From Spirochaetaceae bacterium (GTDB taxonomy: Bacteria > Spirochaetota > Spirochaetia > PWKH01): 12,127 nucleotides of DNA. Under the pieces are notes generated by a model. The model did no database searches. It saw only the letters and a program-made list of their open reading frames with translations, and was not told the DNA's origin. Shown here piece by piece: positions 6,864-12,127 of this stretch (position 1 is its first letter; every line of letters begins with the position of its first letter). Location of the stretch: NCBI GenBank assembly GCA_003557605.1, contig PWNW01000206.1:1-12127 (forward strand), written 5' to 3'. The translations under genes were made by a program, and so were the position numbers.

Positions 6864-7634
6864 ATGCTGACAAAAAGAATAATTCCATGTCTTGATGTAA
6901 AGGACGGAAGAACGGTAAAGGGTGTTAACTTTATAAATCTTCGTGATGCAGGGGACCCTGTGGAGCTCGGTCGCGTGTATGCACAGCAGGGGGCTGATGA
7001 GCTGACATTTCTTGACATCACAGCGACAGTTGAGAAAAGGAAAACCCTCGTGGAACTGGTGAAAAGGGTTTCCCTTAATCTGAACATACCCTTCACCGTC
7101 GGTGGAGGAATCAGGACTGTGGAAGATGTGAAGGAACTGCTTGAGTCCGGTGCTGATAAAATTTCCATTAATACAGAAGCTGTCAAGGACCCCTCAAAAG
7201 TTGATGCATTTGCCGGGGAATTTGGAAGCCAGTGTGTTGTCTGTGCTGTTGATGTTCGCCATAATGGAGAGTTTTGGGAAGTGTACATCAACGGCGGGCG
7301 GACCCCTACTGGAATTGAAGCTGTTTCCTGGACGAAGGAGCTGGAATCACGGGGGGCAGGCGAGATTCTTCTTACCTCAATGGACCATGACGGGGTAAAA
7401 AAGGGATTTGCCTTGGATATTACCAGGAAGATCAGTTCGGTGCTTTCAATCCCTGTAATTGCTTCAGGAGGGGCTGGAACCATGGAGCATTTTGCCGATG
7501 TCTTTACTGAAGGAAAGGCAGATGCTGCGTTGGCGGCAAGTATTTTCCATTTTCGGGAAATTGAGATTCCTGTACTGAAGAAGTACCTGAAAGAGAGAGA
7601 TATTCCCGTCAGAATGGCGGACGAACAGGAGTAG
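6864..7634 (+). CDS. hisF: Imidazole glycerol phosphate synthase, cyclase subunit
   Basis: HisF uses ammonia delivered by HisH to convert PRFAR into imidazole glycerol phosphate and AICAR. The AICAR re-enters purine synthesis. The 256 residues fit the family. The two catalytic aspartates are D11 (IPCLDVKDG) and D130 (CAVDVRHNG). The phosphate-binding VGGGIR (79-84) and ASGGAG (200-205) loops and TSMDHDG (171-177) are intact. AGGAG at 6851-6855, just after the hisA stop, lies eight bases before ATG 6864. The sequence shows no defect. Confidence 0.97.
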   Translation: MLTKRIIPCLDVKDGRTVKGVNFINLRDAGDPVELGRVYAQQGADELTFLDITATVEKRKTLVELVKRVSLNLNIPFTVGGGIRTVEDVKELLESGADKISINTEAVKDPSKVDAFAGEFGSQCVVCAVDVRHNGEFWEVYINGGRTPTGIEAVSWTKELESRGAGEILLTSMDHDGVKKGFALDITRKISSVLSIPVIASGGAGTMEHFADVFTEGKADAALAASIFHFREIEIPVLKKYLKERDIPVRMADEQE

Positions 7635-7637
7635 AGG

Positions 7638-8252
7638 ATGGATGAAGCACAATTCTCAAAGTACCCGGACGGTCTTATTCCAGCAATTGTACAGGATGCT
7701 GTTACACGCAGAGTGCTGATGCTGGGGTACATGAGCAGAGAATCTTTGCAGAAGACCAGGGAAACTGGGCTTGTAACATTCTATTCCAGAAGCAGGAACA
7801 CCCTGTGGACCAAGGGAGAGACTTCCGGGAACGTGCTGCATCTCCGGGATATTCGCCTTGACTGCGACAAGGATGCATTCCTGGTAAAGGCTGTTCCTGC
7901 TGGACCGGTATGCCATACTGGTGAAGATACCTGCTTTTCAGAAGAAAACAGTCATGATGGACTTGATTCTCTTTCCTTTCTCTCCTATCTGCAGGATGTG
8001 ATTCGGGACCGAAAGGAGCATCCAAATTCATCATCCTATACCTGCAGACTCTTTTCCAAGGGGATAAACGCCATAGCCCAGAAGGTTGGAGAAGAAGCGG
8101 TGGAGCTGATCATTGAAGCCAAGGATGAGGATGAGAACCTGTTTCTCCAGGAGGCAGCCGACCTGATCTATCATCTGACGGTACTTCTGGTGCAGAAAGG
8201 ATGTTCTCTGGAGGATGTAATGAAGGTTCTCAAGGAACGTCACAGTAGATAG
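7638..8252 (+). CDS. hisI: Bifunctional phosphoribosyl-AMP cyclohydrolase / phosphoribosyl-ATP pyrophosphatase
   Basis: This HisIE fusion (204 residues) carries out the second and third steps of the pathway. The N-terminal cyclohydrolase domain (about 5-105) shows the metal-binding DCDKD cluster (75-79) and the zinc cysteines C92 and C99, with SRSRNTLWTKGETSGN (50-65) as its hallmark. The C-terminal pyrophosphatase domain (about 113-204) is an all-helical MazG-like fold, with its metal-binding acids in VGEEAVELIIEAK (150-162) and EAADLIYH (172-179). The start at 7638 lies three bases after the hisF stop, with AGGAG at 7627-7631 inside the end of hisF. It is the last his gene. A weak hairpin over its stop codon has no adjacent T-run, so no clear operon terminator was found. 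Confidence 0.96.
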   Translation: MDEAQFSKYPDGLIPAIVQDAVTRRVLMLGYMSRESLQKTRETGLVTFYSRSRNTLWTKGETSGNVLHLRDIRLDCDKDAFLVKAVPAGPVCHTGEDTCFSEENSHDGLDSLSFLSYLQDVIRDRKEHPNSSSYTCRLFSKGINAIAQKVGEEAVELIIEAKDEDENLFLQEAADLIYHLTVLLVQKGCSLEDVMKVLKERHSR

Positions 8253-8262
8253 ACCTTCCTAT

Positions 8263-8291
8263 CTGCAAACATGATCTTTTTTGTATATACT
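8263..8291 (+). promoter_or_regulatory. Possible promoter of the MNT/HepT pair
   Basis: TATACT (8286-8291) matches five of six -10 positions and lies six bases before the ATG at 8298. The -35 candidate at 17-bp spacing is the poor CTGCAA (8263-8268). Predicted transcription would start on the A of the ATG. No Shine-Dalgarno sequence is present, so a leaderless transcript fits. Read-through from the his operon is also possible, because no good terminator separates the two. Confidence 0.4.
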
Positions 8292-8297
8292 TTGACT

Positions 8298-8705
8298 ATG
8301 AAACCCGATTGGCAAAAGCTGAAACTTGATTGGCCTGTTGCTGAAGCGGCGCAGCGGCTGCTGCGCCGTAATAGGAGGCGTGACTTGTTTCTCGAACAGC
8401 GTAGAACGCAGGCCCAAGCTTGGGGAAAACATGTTGCGGTCCTTTTAGGAAAGCAGGATCATACCTTGGAGCAGGTTATTGGATTCGGTTCTGCCTTTGA
8501 GACTTGGAGATCATTCCGGGAAGATTCAGATATTGACCTTGCAGTGATAGGCGGTTCCTGGTCCTGCCTTTCACGGTTTATTCCTCCAAGTGAATTTGAG
8601 GTTTCCCTTGCAGAACTGGAACTTCAGACCCCGGAGTTCATCTCCTATGTTCGTACCCATGGTACGGTATTATATGTACGAGGAGAGACCCATGAGGACA
8701 GCTGA
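8298..8705 (+). CDS. MNT-type nucleotidyltransferase, probable HepT-pair antitoxin
   Basis: This 135-residue protein of the DNA polymerase beta superfamily (minimal nucleotidyltransferase) has a helical N-terminus (about 1-55). The core motif is at residues 62-83: GFGS, then an 11-residue gap, then DSDIDLAV, with D78 and D80 as metal ligands. Related MNT proteins neutralise HepT toxins by adding AMP to them. The third carboxylate, usually the Asp of a V-D-L strand motif, appears here as S103 in EVSLAEL; E101 or E106 might replace it, so activity is uncertain. The frame is open from ATG 8271. I prefer ATG 8298 because TATACT lies just upstream and neither start has a Shine-Dalgarno sequence. 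The 3' end overlaps the next gene by 14 bases, so the two are co-translated. Confidence 0.75.
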   Translation: MKPDWQKLKLDWPVAEAAQRLLRRNRRRDLFLEQRRTQAQAWGKHVAVLLGKQDHTLEQVIGFGSAFETWRSFREDSDIDLAVIGGSWSCLSRFIPPSEFEVSLAELELQTPEFISYVRTHGTVLYVRGETHEDS

Positions 8706-9192
8706 TACGATAGAACAGCTGAGAGCAGAACTGCTCCAGGATTTTCAGTTTATTCAAATCAACTATCAGAAAAACCGGCATATGACCGAACGAATACTCA
8801 AAGTCGGAAGTGATGATGAATTTGAGCTCGCTGCTTTGGGGTATACCCTCCACAACCTATACAGTGCATGGGAATCCTATTTTTTCAGGATAGCAAAATT
8901 TTTCGAAAACAATCTTGAAAAGACCACCTGGCACAGTTCTCTGCTTCACCGTATGACCCTTGATATTCAGGGAGTTCGCCCTGCGGTGATTAGCATAGAG
9001 TTCTCTTCAAAACTGGAAGAACTGCTTCGTTTCAGACACGTATTCCGAAATCTCTATAAAACCCCATTGATTCCCCAGAAAGTGTATTTTGCAAACTCCT
9101 GTGTCGAGGGACTGACAAAAGAGTTTATTCCATTTCACGATCGCTTTGATGCATTCCTGCTGGAACTCAAGGACCATTTGGGCAACGCATAG
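8692..9192 (+). CDS. HepT-like protein, probable toxin ribonuclease
   Basis: This is a 166-residue, mostly helical protein. YTLHNLYSAWESYFFRIAKF (51-70) and RFRHVFRNLY (113-122) resemble the HepT-like branch in which an Arg-His...Arg-x-x-Tyr motif forms the presumed active site. HEPN/HepT proteins are usually RNases that act as dimers and are inhibited by a partner MNT protein through masking or AMPylation of the tyrosine. Here the candidate residues are R115, H116, R119 and Y122. The frame is open from 8590, but ATG 8692 is preceded by AGGAGAG (8681-8687) and starts the family-like region. Overlap with the MNT gene argues strongly for a functional pair. The order is MNT first and HepT second, opposite to the well-known hepT-mntA systems. 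Confidence 0.72.
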   Translation: MRTADTIEQLRAELLQDFQFIQINYQKNRHMTERILKVGSDDEFELAALGYTLHNLYSAWESYFFRIAKFFENNLEKTTWHSSLLHRMTLDIQGVRPAVISIEFSSKLEELLRFRHVFRNLYKTPLIPQKVYFANSCVEGLTKEFIPFHDRFDAFLLELKDHLGNA

Positions 9193-9381
9193 GAGCAATC
9201 ACGCCAAGGCCTCGGCTTACTCCTCCTGCGGCATAGGGGGGCCTAGTCAATCCTTACCCGACGCAGCAGATCAATACTTATGCTTCGCTTAAAGACCTGG
9301 ACAACTTCATGACAGCCACCTGATACCTGGAACCTCCTGTTTACAGGAGGTTCTGAAGGTGCCCTGCAAGTTAAATGCATC
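9193..9381. other. Non-coding gap between convergent genes, with two inverted repeats
   Basis: No credible gene is present. One imperfect dyad lies at 9192-9226, with AGGAGcAA facing TTACTCCT across a GCC...GGC core, right after the hepT-like stop. The second is the strong hairpin at 9330-9353. A short frame on the plus strand, ending TYASLKDLDNFMTAT at the TGA near 9322, reads like the end of a protein. It has no start and is closed 28 codons upstream, so at most it is a remnant. Confidence 0.5.
9330..9353. terminator. Ten-bp hairpin between convergent genes, possible bidirectional terminator
   Basis: GAACCTCCTG (9330-9339) and CAGGAGGTTC (9344-9353) form a perfect 10-pair stem with a TTTA loop. 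An outer CACCT (9317-9321) and AGGTG (9357-9361) can extend it across an internal loop. It lies between genes transcribed toward each other, as bidirectional terminators do, but neither side carries a T-run. It may instead be an mRNA-stabilising or repeat-element hairpin. Confidence 0.45.
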
Positions 9382-10239
9382 TTATTTGAGACGTACTCCC
9401 AGGCTGAGCACTGCAAGGTTCAGGTTGTTCCTGGTATAACGGGGATCCTCTTTGCTTTGGGTCCACCTGGTACGACTGCTTGCGGTTCCGTCAGCTCCTC
9501 CACCAAGGAGCCTGAGACTCACATAAAACTCACCGTAATCATCCATGGAAACACCTGCACGGACTGCTCCGTCATAGAGCCAGCCGATCACATCAACATC
9601 TCTTAGATTAAGGTAGCGCACTGGGGCATAGAAGCCGTCTAGTCCAGTTTCGAGAAAAAAACCTCGAGGATCGTCCCTGCGTGCGGCAAAAGAGAGCACC
9701 GGCACTGGACCGAGGTCCTGGGTTACCACCCTGGCTTCATCACCAGAGGCATCGAAGCCGTCAAAAATAATTGATGCATTTCTCAGCTGAAGCGCCATCC
9801 CCGCTGAAGCTCTCCAGGTACCGTTGTCGAGGAACCGGTACCGATAGGTGCCGCGAAAAAAGTCAAATCCGTATTTCAGATCAAGGGGGGTGTCTTCTTT
9901 AAAGGTAATATCATCGATGGTGATATTTTTATCTACACGAGTCTGTGTCAGCAGAGTCAGAGGCTGATAGAGGAAAGATACCTCATGTCTGGATGCAATA
10001 AGCCCTTCAACTTCAAAACGGTTATACAGCTGCAGCAGTTCCTGCCCGCCTTCGGTCATGTAGTTGAACCGATGTGTCCCCTCTCCGATTTGAATGTCAT
10101 GGTAAAGAACCTTGAGAATGCCAATTTCGGCGGTGGCAGATATATCAATAGAGTTTCTCTCATGAGATTCAGCTGATAGGGAAAAACTGAATGCCAATCC
10201 GATAAGAAGAATGAAAACAACAGATTTCGAAAATTTCAT
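9382..10239 (-). CDS. Exported protein of unknown function, probably outer-membrane beta-barrel
   Basis: The product has 285 residues with a clear signal peptide: basic start MKFSK, hydrophobic core to about residue 20, and likely cleavage after Leu-Ser-Ala (21-23). The mature part is rich in short alternating polar/hydrophobic strands with aromatic ends, for example around 76-100, 127-160, 192-210 and 222-248. Turns contain Gly and Asp, and there are no further membrane helices. This is the look of an outer-membrane barrel, although the last residue is Lys rather than an aromatic one. The DGFYAP segment (201-206) and RLLGGGADG (243-251) look like conserved loops of a family I cannot name. 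ATG 10239 is chosen because AGGAG (10251-10247) lies seven bases before it and the signal peptide then begins correctly; the frame is open from 10287. Function is unknown. Confidence 0.7.
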   Translation of the reverse strand: MKFSKSVVFILLIGLAFSFSLSAESHERNSIDISATAEIGILKVLYHDIQIGEGTHRFNYMTEGGQELLQLYNRFEVEGLIASRHEVSFLYQPLTLLTQTRVDKNITIDDITFKEDTPLDLKYGFDFFRGTYRYRFLDNGTWRASAGMALQLRNASIIFDGFDASGDEARVVTQDLGPVPVLSFAARRDDPRGFFLETGLDGFYAPVRYLNLRDVDVIGWLYDGAVRAGVSMDDYGEFYVSLRLLGGGADGTASSRTRWTQSKEDPRYTRNNLNLAVLSLGVRLK

Positions 10240-10296
10240 TTGTATGCTCCTTTTTTTAAATAACTTTTTTTGATGAGTGTTTGTCATTCAACACCA

Positions 10297-10302
10297 AGTA
10301 TA
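10297..10302 (-). promoter_or_regulatory. Possible -10 box for the exported protein
   Basis: On the minus strand TATACT (10302 to 10297) matches five of six -10 positions and would start transcription near 10290, about 50 bases before ATG 10239. The -35 region at normal spacing (CTACAA) is poor, so this is tentative. Confidence 0.3.
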
Positions 10303-10406
10303 AATTTAAATGTAAAAAATTGTAGCTGGATAATCAAGGCTTTTTAACTTCCTGAAAGGAATGATACTGATACCAGTGCTGCAGGTGTAGTTTGTTTTTG
10401 AAATCT

Positions 10407-10460
10407 ATCGGATTTATTTTCTTGAAAGAATCGGATTACTCAACTCGAATCCATCGGGTT
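10407..10460 (+). repeat. Three direct ATCGGRTT repeats, 23 bp apart
   Basis: ATCGGATT at 10407-10414, ATCGGATT at 10430-10437 and ATCGGGTT at 10453-10460 are spaced exactly 23 bp start to start. The bases between them differ, so this is not a simple tandem duplication. They sit in the 276-base divergent gap between the exported-protein gene (minus strand) and the DUF4143 ATPase gene (plus strand), across the likely promoter of the latter. No fourth copy is seen at 10384 or 10476. A multi-site operator for a DNA-binding protein is the simplest reading. Confidence 0.6.
10422..10450 (+). promoter_or_regulatory. Possible promoter of the DUF4143 ATPase gene
   Basis: TTGAAA (10422-10427) and TCGAAT (10445-10450) are separated by 17 bp and each matches four of six consensus positions. 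They lie among the 23-bp-spaced repeats: the second repeat falls in the spacer and the third spans the predicted start near 10457. The evidence is modest. Confidence 0.35.
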
Positions 10461-10515
10461 AAGATTGATGGATCCACGAGTTCATGGTATGTTTGACCAA
10501 AAGGAAACGAGATTC

Positions 10516-11793
10516 ATGAACGAAAAACCATACTTACCACGTCTGATTGATAGAAAGATGACCCAGTATCTTCAAGCTTTTGGAGCGGTTTGCATAGAAG
10601 GCCCGAAGTGGTCTGGGAAAACTAGGACTTCATTACATCATTGTAAAAGCAGTTTTTATGTCGGATCCTCTAGAGGTAATTTCAGCAATCGGAAATTGGC
10701 CTTAATGGATCCCTCCTTGATTTTAGAAGGAAATTCTCCTCGGTTGATCGATGAATGGCAGGAAGTTCCCTCTATCTGGGATGCTGTGCGTCACGAGATA
10801 GACCTGCGTGGAGGGAAAGGACACTTCATCCTTACCGGGTCTTCCACTCCTAACAATAGGGGAGTTTTCCATAGCGGCGCAGGGAGAATAGCCAAATTAC
10901 GAATGCGGCCTATGTCTCTGTTCGAAATGGGTTGTTCTTCAGGTTCTGTTTCCCTGAGAGGGATCTTTTCAGGAGACACAAGCGCAAAAATCACCGGAGA
11001 AATCGATCTTCGGAGGATCATTCAATTCATTATTCGTGGGGGATGGCCAGAAAACATCGACGTTGATTATGAGTTTGCTCAATTGCTGCCGAAGCAATAC
11101 CTGGAGGCCGTGGTCAATAGCGATATAAATAGGATTGATGGCAGAACTCGGAATCTTGACAAGATTCGTCTCTTGCTTCGGTCCTTGGCAAGAAACGAGA
11201 GTACGACAGCCACAAACAGGGCCCTCAAGAGGGATATCAAGGAAATTGACGATGAAGATATCGATGTGGAGACGGTGGCTGAATATCTGAACCTGTTCGA
11301 CCGGCTCTTTCTCCTGGATAACCAGCAGCCGTTCAGCACAAACATTCGTTCTTCGGTACGTGTGAAACAATCCGACAAACGTCATTTTTCCGATCCCTCT
11401 TTGGCCTGTGCGCTGTTGGGGACGACGGAAGAGGTGCTGCTTTCGGATCTGGAAACCTTGGGTTTTCTGTTCGAAGCACTGTGCGAACGTGATCTGAAGA
11501 TATACGCTGAAGCAAATGAAGCAAAATTGTTTCATTATCAGGACTATCACGACAATGAGATTGATGCGGTCGTGGAGATGCCGGATGGCAATTGGGGGGC
11601 ATTTGAAATCAAGCTCGGTGCACATCAATTGGATGATGCAGCCGAGAAATTGCTACATATAAAATCTGTTATTGAAAGCGAACCCAAAGGAAGGCCGCCG
11701 AAGATACTTGGAGTGATATGTGGACTTTCGAATGCCACCTATATTCGTCCTGATGGTGTACACGTTATTCCCATAACGGCATTGAAAGATTAG
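10516..11793 (+). CDS. AAA_14 / DUF4143 ATPase with C-terminal nuclease-like domain
   Basis: This 425-residue protein belongs to the common AAA-type ATPase plus DUF4143 family, whose biological role is unsettled and which is often found in accessory DNA. The N-terminal ATPase has Walker A GPKWSGKT (29-36), Walker B RLIDEWQ (76-82), a sensor-like LTGSST (106-111), and the GRIAKLRMRPMSLFEMG arginine-rich segment (123-139). The middle (about 170-300) includes a winged-helix-like region typical of DUF4143. The C-terminus has a PD-(D/E)xK-like pattern, NEID (347-350) followed by FEIK (363-366), suggesting a nuclease fold or its relic. The frame is open from a TTG at 10465. I chose ATG 10516 because family members begin a few residues before PRLIDRK. 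AAGGA near 10501-10505 is a weak ribosome site about ten bases upstream. The last bases overlap the convergent frame at 11790. Confidence 0.85.
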   Translation: MNEKPYLPRLIDRKMTQYLQAFGAVCIEGPKWSGKTRTSLHHCKSSFYVGSSRGNFSNRKLALMDPSLILEGNSPRLIDEWQEVPSIWDAVRHEIDLRGGKGHFILTGSSTPNNRGVFHSGAGRIAKLRMRPMSLFEMGCSSGSVSLRGIFSGDTSAKITGEIDLRRIIQFIIRGGWPENIDVDYEFAQLLPKQYLEAVVNSDINRIDGRTRNLDKIRLLLRSLARNESTTATNRALKRDIKEIDDEDIDVETVAEYLNLFDRLFLLDNQQPFSTNIRSSVRVKQSDKRHFSDPSLACALLGTTEEVLLSDLETLGFLFEALCERDLKIYAEANEAKLFHYQDYHDNEIDAVVEMPDGNWGAFEIKLGAHQLDDAAEKLLHIKSVIESEPKGRPPKILGVICGLSNATYIRPDGVHVIPITALKD

Positions 11794-12127
11794 TTCTTCA
11801 TGCTGCCCTTGGCGGCACCTGATACGATAAAAATATGCCTCAAGGTGTGACATATTTTCCTAACCGTCAATAAAACCCCACGGAACAGATGCAGCCGCTG
11901 TTCAGTCGACAGCTGGGTGTCCATCATCTGCTCAATATAGGATCTGTCAAGTTTTTTCGGGATTGTGACATTCCAGTCTTCCGGGGATGCTTCGTAGGGA
12001 GCCTTCACCAGGATGTAATGGAGGTATACATGAGGATTCAGCCTTGTAGAAGCCCCAGTAAAAATACCTTGAAAATCCAGAAATACCCGAGTTATAATTC
12101 TTGAAGCTTTGAAGAAAGGAGAAAAAA
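11790..12127 (-). CDS. Partial transposase-like protein, IS66 C-terminus (tentative)
   Basis: On the minus strand a frame is open from the window edge to TAA at 11792-11790, about 112 codons, so the 5' part lies outside the window. The stretch RLNPHVYLHYILVKAPYEAS, followed by a conserved-looking Asp-Trp and IPKKLD, resembles the C-terminal tail of IS66-family transposases (pattern L-N-P-x-x-Y-L-x-Y-L with a later Asp and a Leu/Ile-Pro). About 50 further residues follow that are not typical of that tail, so the element may be a divergent member or a decayed end read through into flanking DNA. No inverted-repeat IS end could be identified. An internal GTG at 12008 is not the real start, since the similarity begins upstream of it. 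Confidence 0.42.
   Translation of the reverse strand, partial: FSPFFKASRIITRVFLDFQGIFTGASTRLNPHVYLHYILVKAPYEASPEDWNVTIPKKLDRSYIEQMMDTQLSTEQRLHLFRGVLLTVRKICHTLRHIFIVSGAAKGSMKN

Noticed and set aside
6785..7732. Long minus-strand open frame (315 codons) opposite hisF
   Set aside because: Its composition is that of a reverse-complement shadow, very rich in Ser and Pro, and it lies opposite well-conserved hisA/hisF/hisI genes without a ribosome site.
8247..8264. AGATAG/CTATCT hairpin over the hisIE stop as the operon terminator
   Set aside because: The stem is only six AT-rich pairs, and the nearest T-run begins about 12 bases later, too far for an intrinsic terminator.
9193..9381. Integron attC site or tRNA in the convergent gap
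   Set aside because: No GTTRRRY/RYYYAAC core sites and no cloverleaf with a TTC arm could be found.
11830..11858. AAAATATG...CATATTTT inverted repeat as terminator of the ATPase gene
   Set aside because: It is an AT-only weak stem with a 13-base loop inside the opposing open frame and lacks a following T-run.
1..12127. CRISPR array or rRNA/tRNA genes
   Set aside because: No repeat-spacer pattern beyond the three short 23-bp-phased motifs and no RNA-gene signatures were seen on either strand.

Overview
The window carries a complete, attenuator-controlled histidine biosynthesis operon, followed by a small accessory region. A diderm bacterium is implied by an exported, probably beta-barrel protein. 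A spirochaete-like anaerobe is my best guess, but nothing here fixes the taxonomy.

Layout. Positions 1-284 are AT-rich non-coding DNA leading into a six-helix HdeD-family (DUF308) membrane protein (285-866). A perfect TTGACA box then precedes a 19-residue leader peptide with four consecutive His codons (973-1032). Behind it lie mutually exclusive RNA hairpins and an intrinsic terminator (1069-1092). This is a classical translation-coupled his attenuator. It controls hisG-hisD-hisC-hisB-hisH-hisA-hisF-hisIE (1122-8252), all on the plus strand, closely packed, each structural gene with its own Shine-Dalgarno sequence. The order is the enterobacterial one. Together the genes encode ATP + PRPP to histidine, with two weak points. 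hisD is split by a single-base frameshift at about 2497-2504. The N-terminal phosphatase-like domain of the HisB fusion has lost its recognisable HAD catalytic and zinc-binding motifs, so histidinol-phosphate phosphatase activity must probably come from a gene outside the window.

Downstream, on the same strand, is a nucleotidyltransferase (MNT) / HepT-like pair (8298-9192), a probable toxin-antitoxin or defence module. Its first gene has no Shine-Dalgarno; a TATACT box sits six bases before its ATG, the same geometry as at the his leader peptide, so both may be leaderless. A non-coding stretch with a perfect 10-bp hairpin (9193-9381) separates this pair from a convergent, exported, probably outer-membrane protein on the minus strand (9382-10239).

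A divergent intergenic region (10240-10515) contains three ATCGGRTT repeats spaced exactly 23 bp apart, just ahead of an AAA_14/DUF4143 ATPase (10516-11793). The window ends inside a minus-strand reading frame whose sequence resembles an IS66 transposase C-terminus. Its stop codon overlaps that of the ATPase gene.

The strongest findings are the complete his attenuator, the decayed phosphatase half of HisB and the 23-bp-phased repeats.
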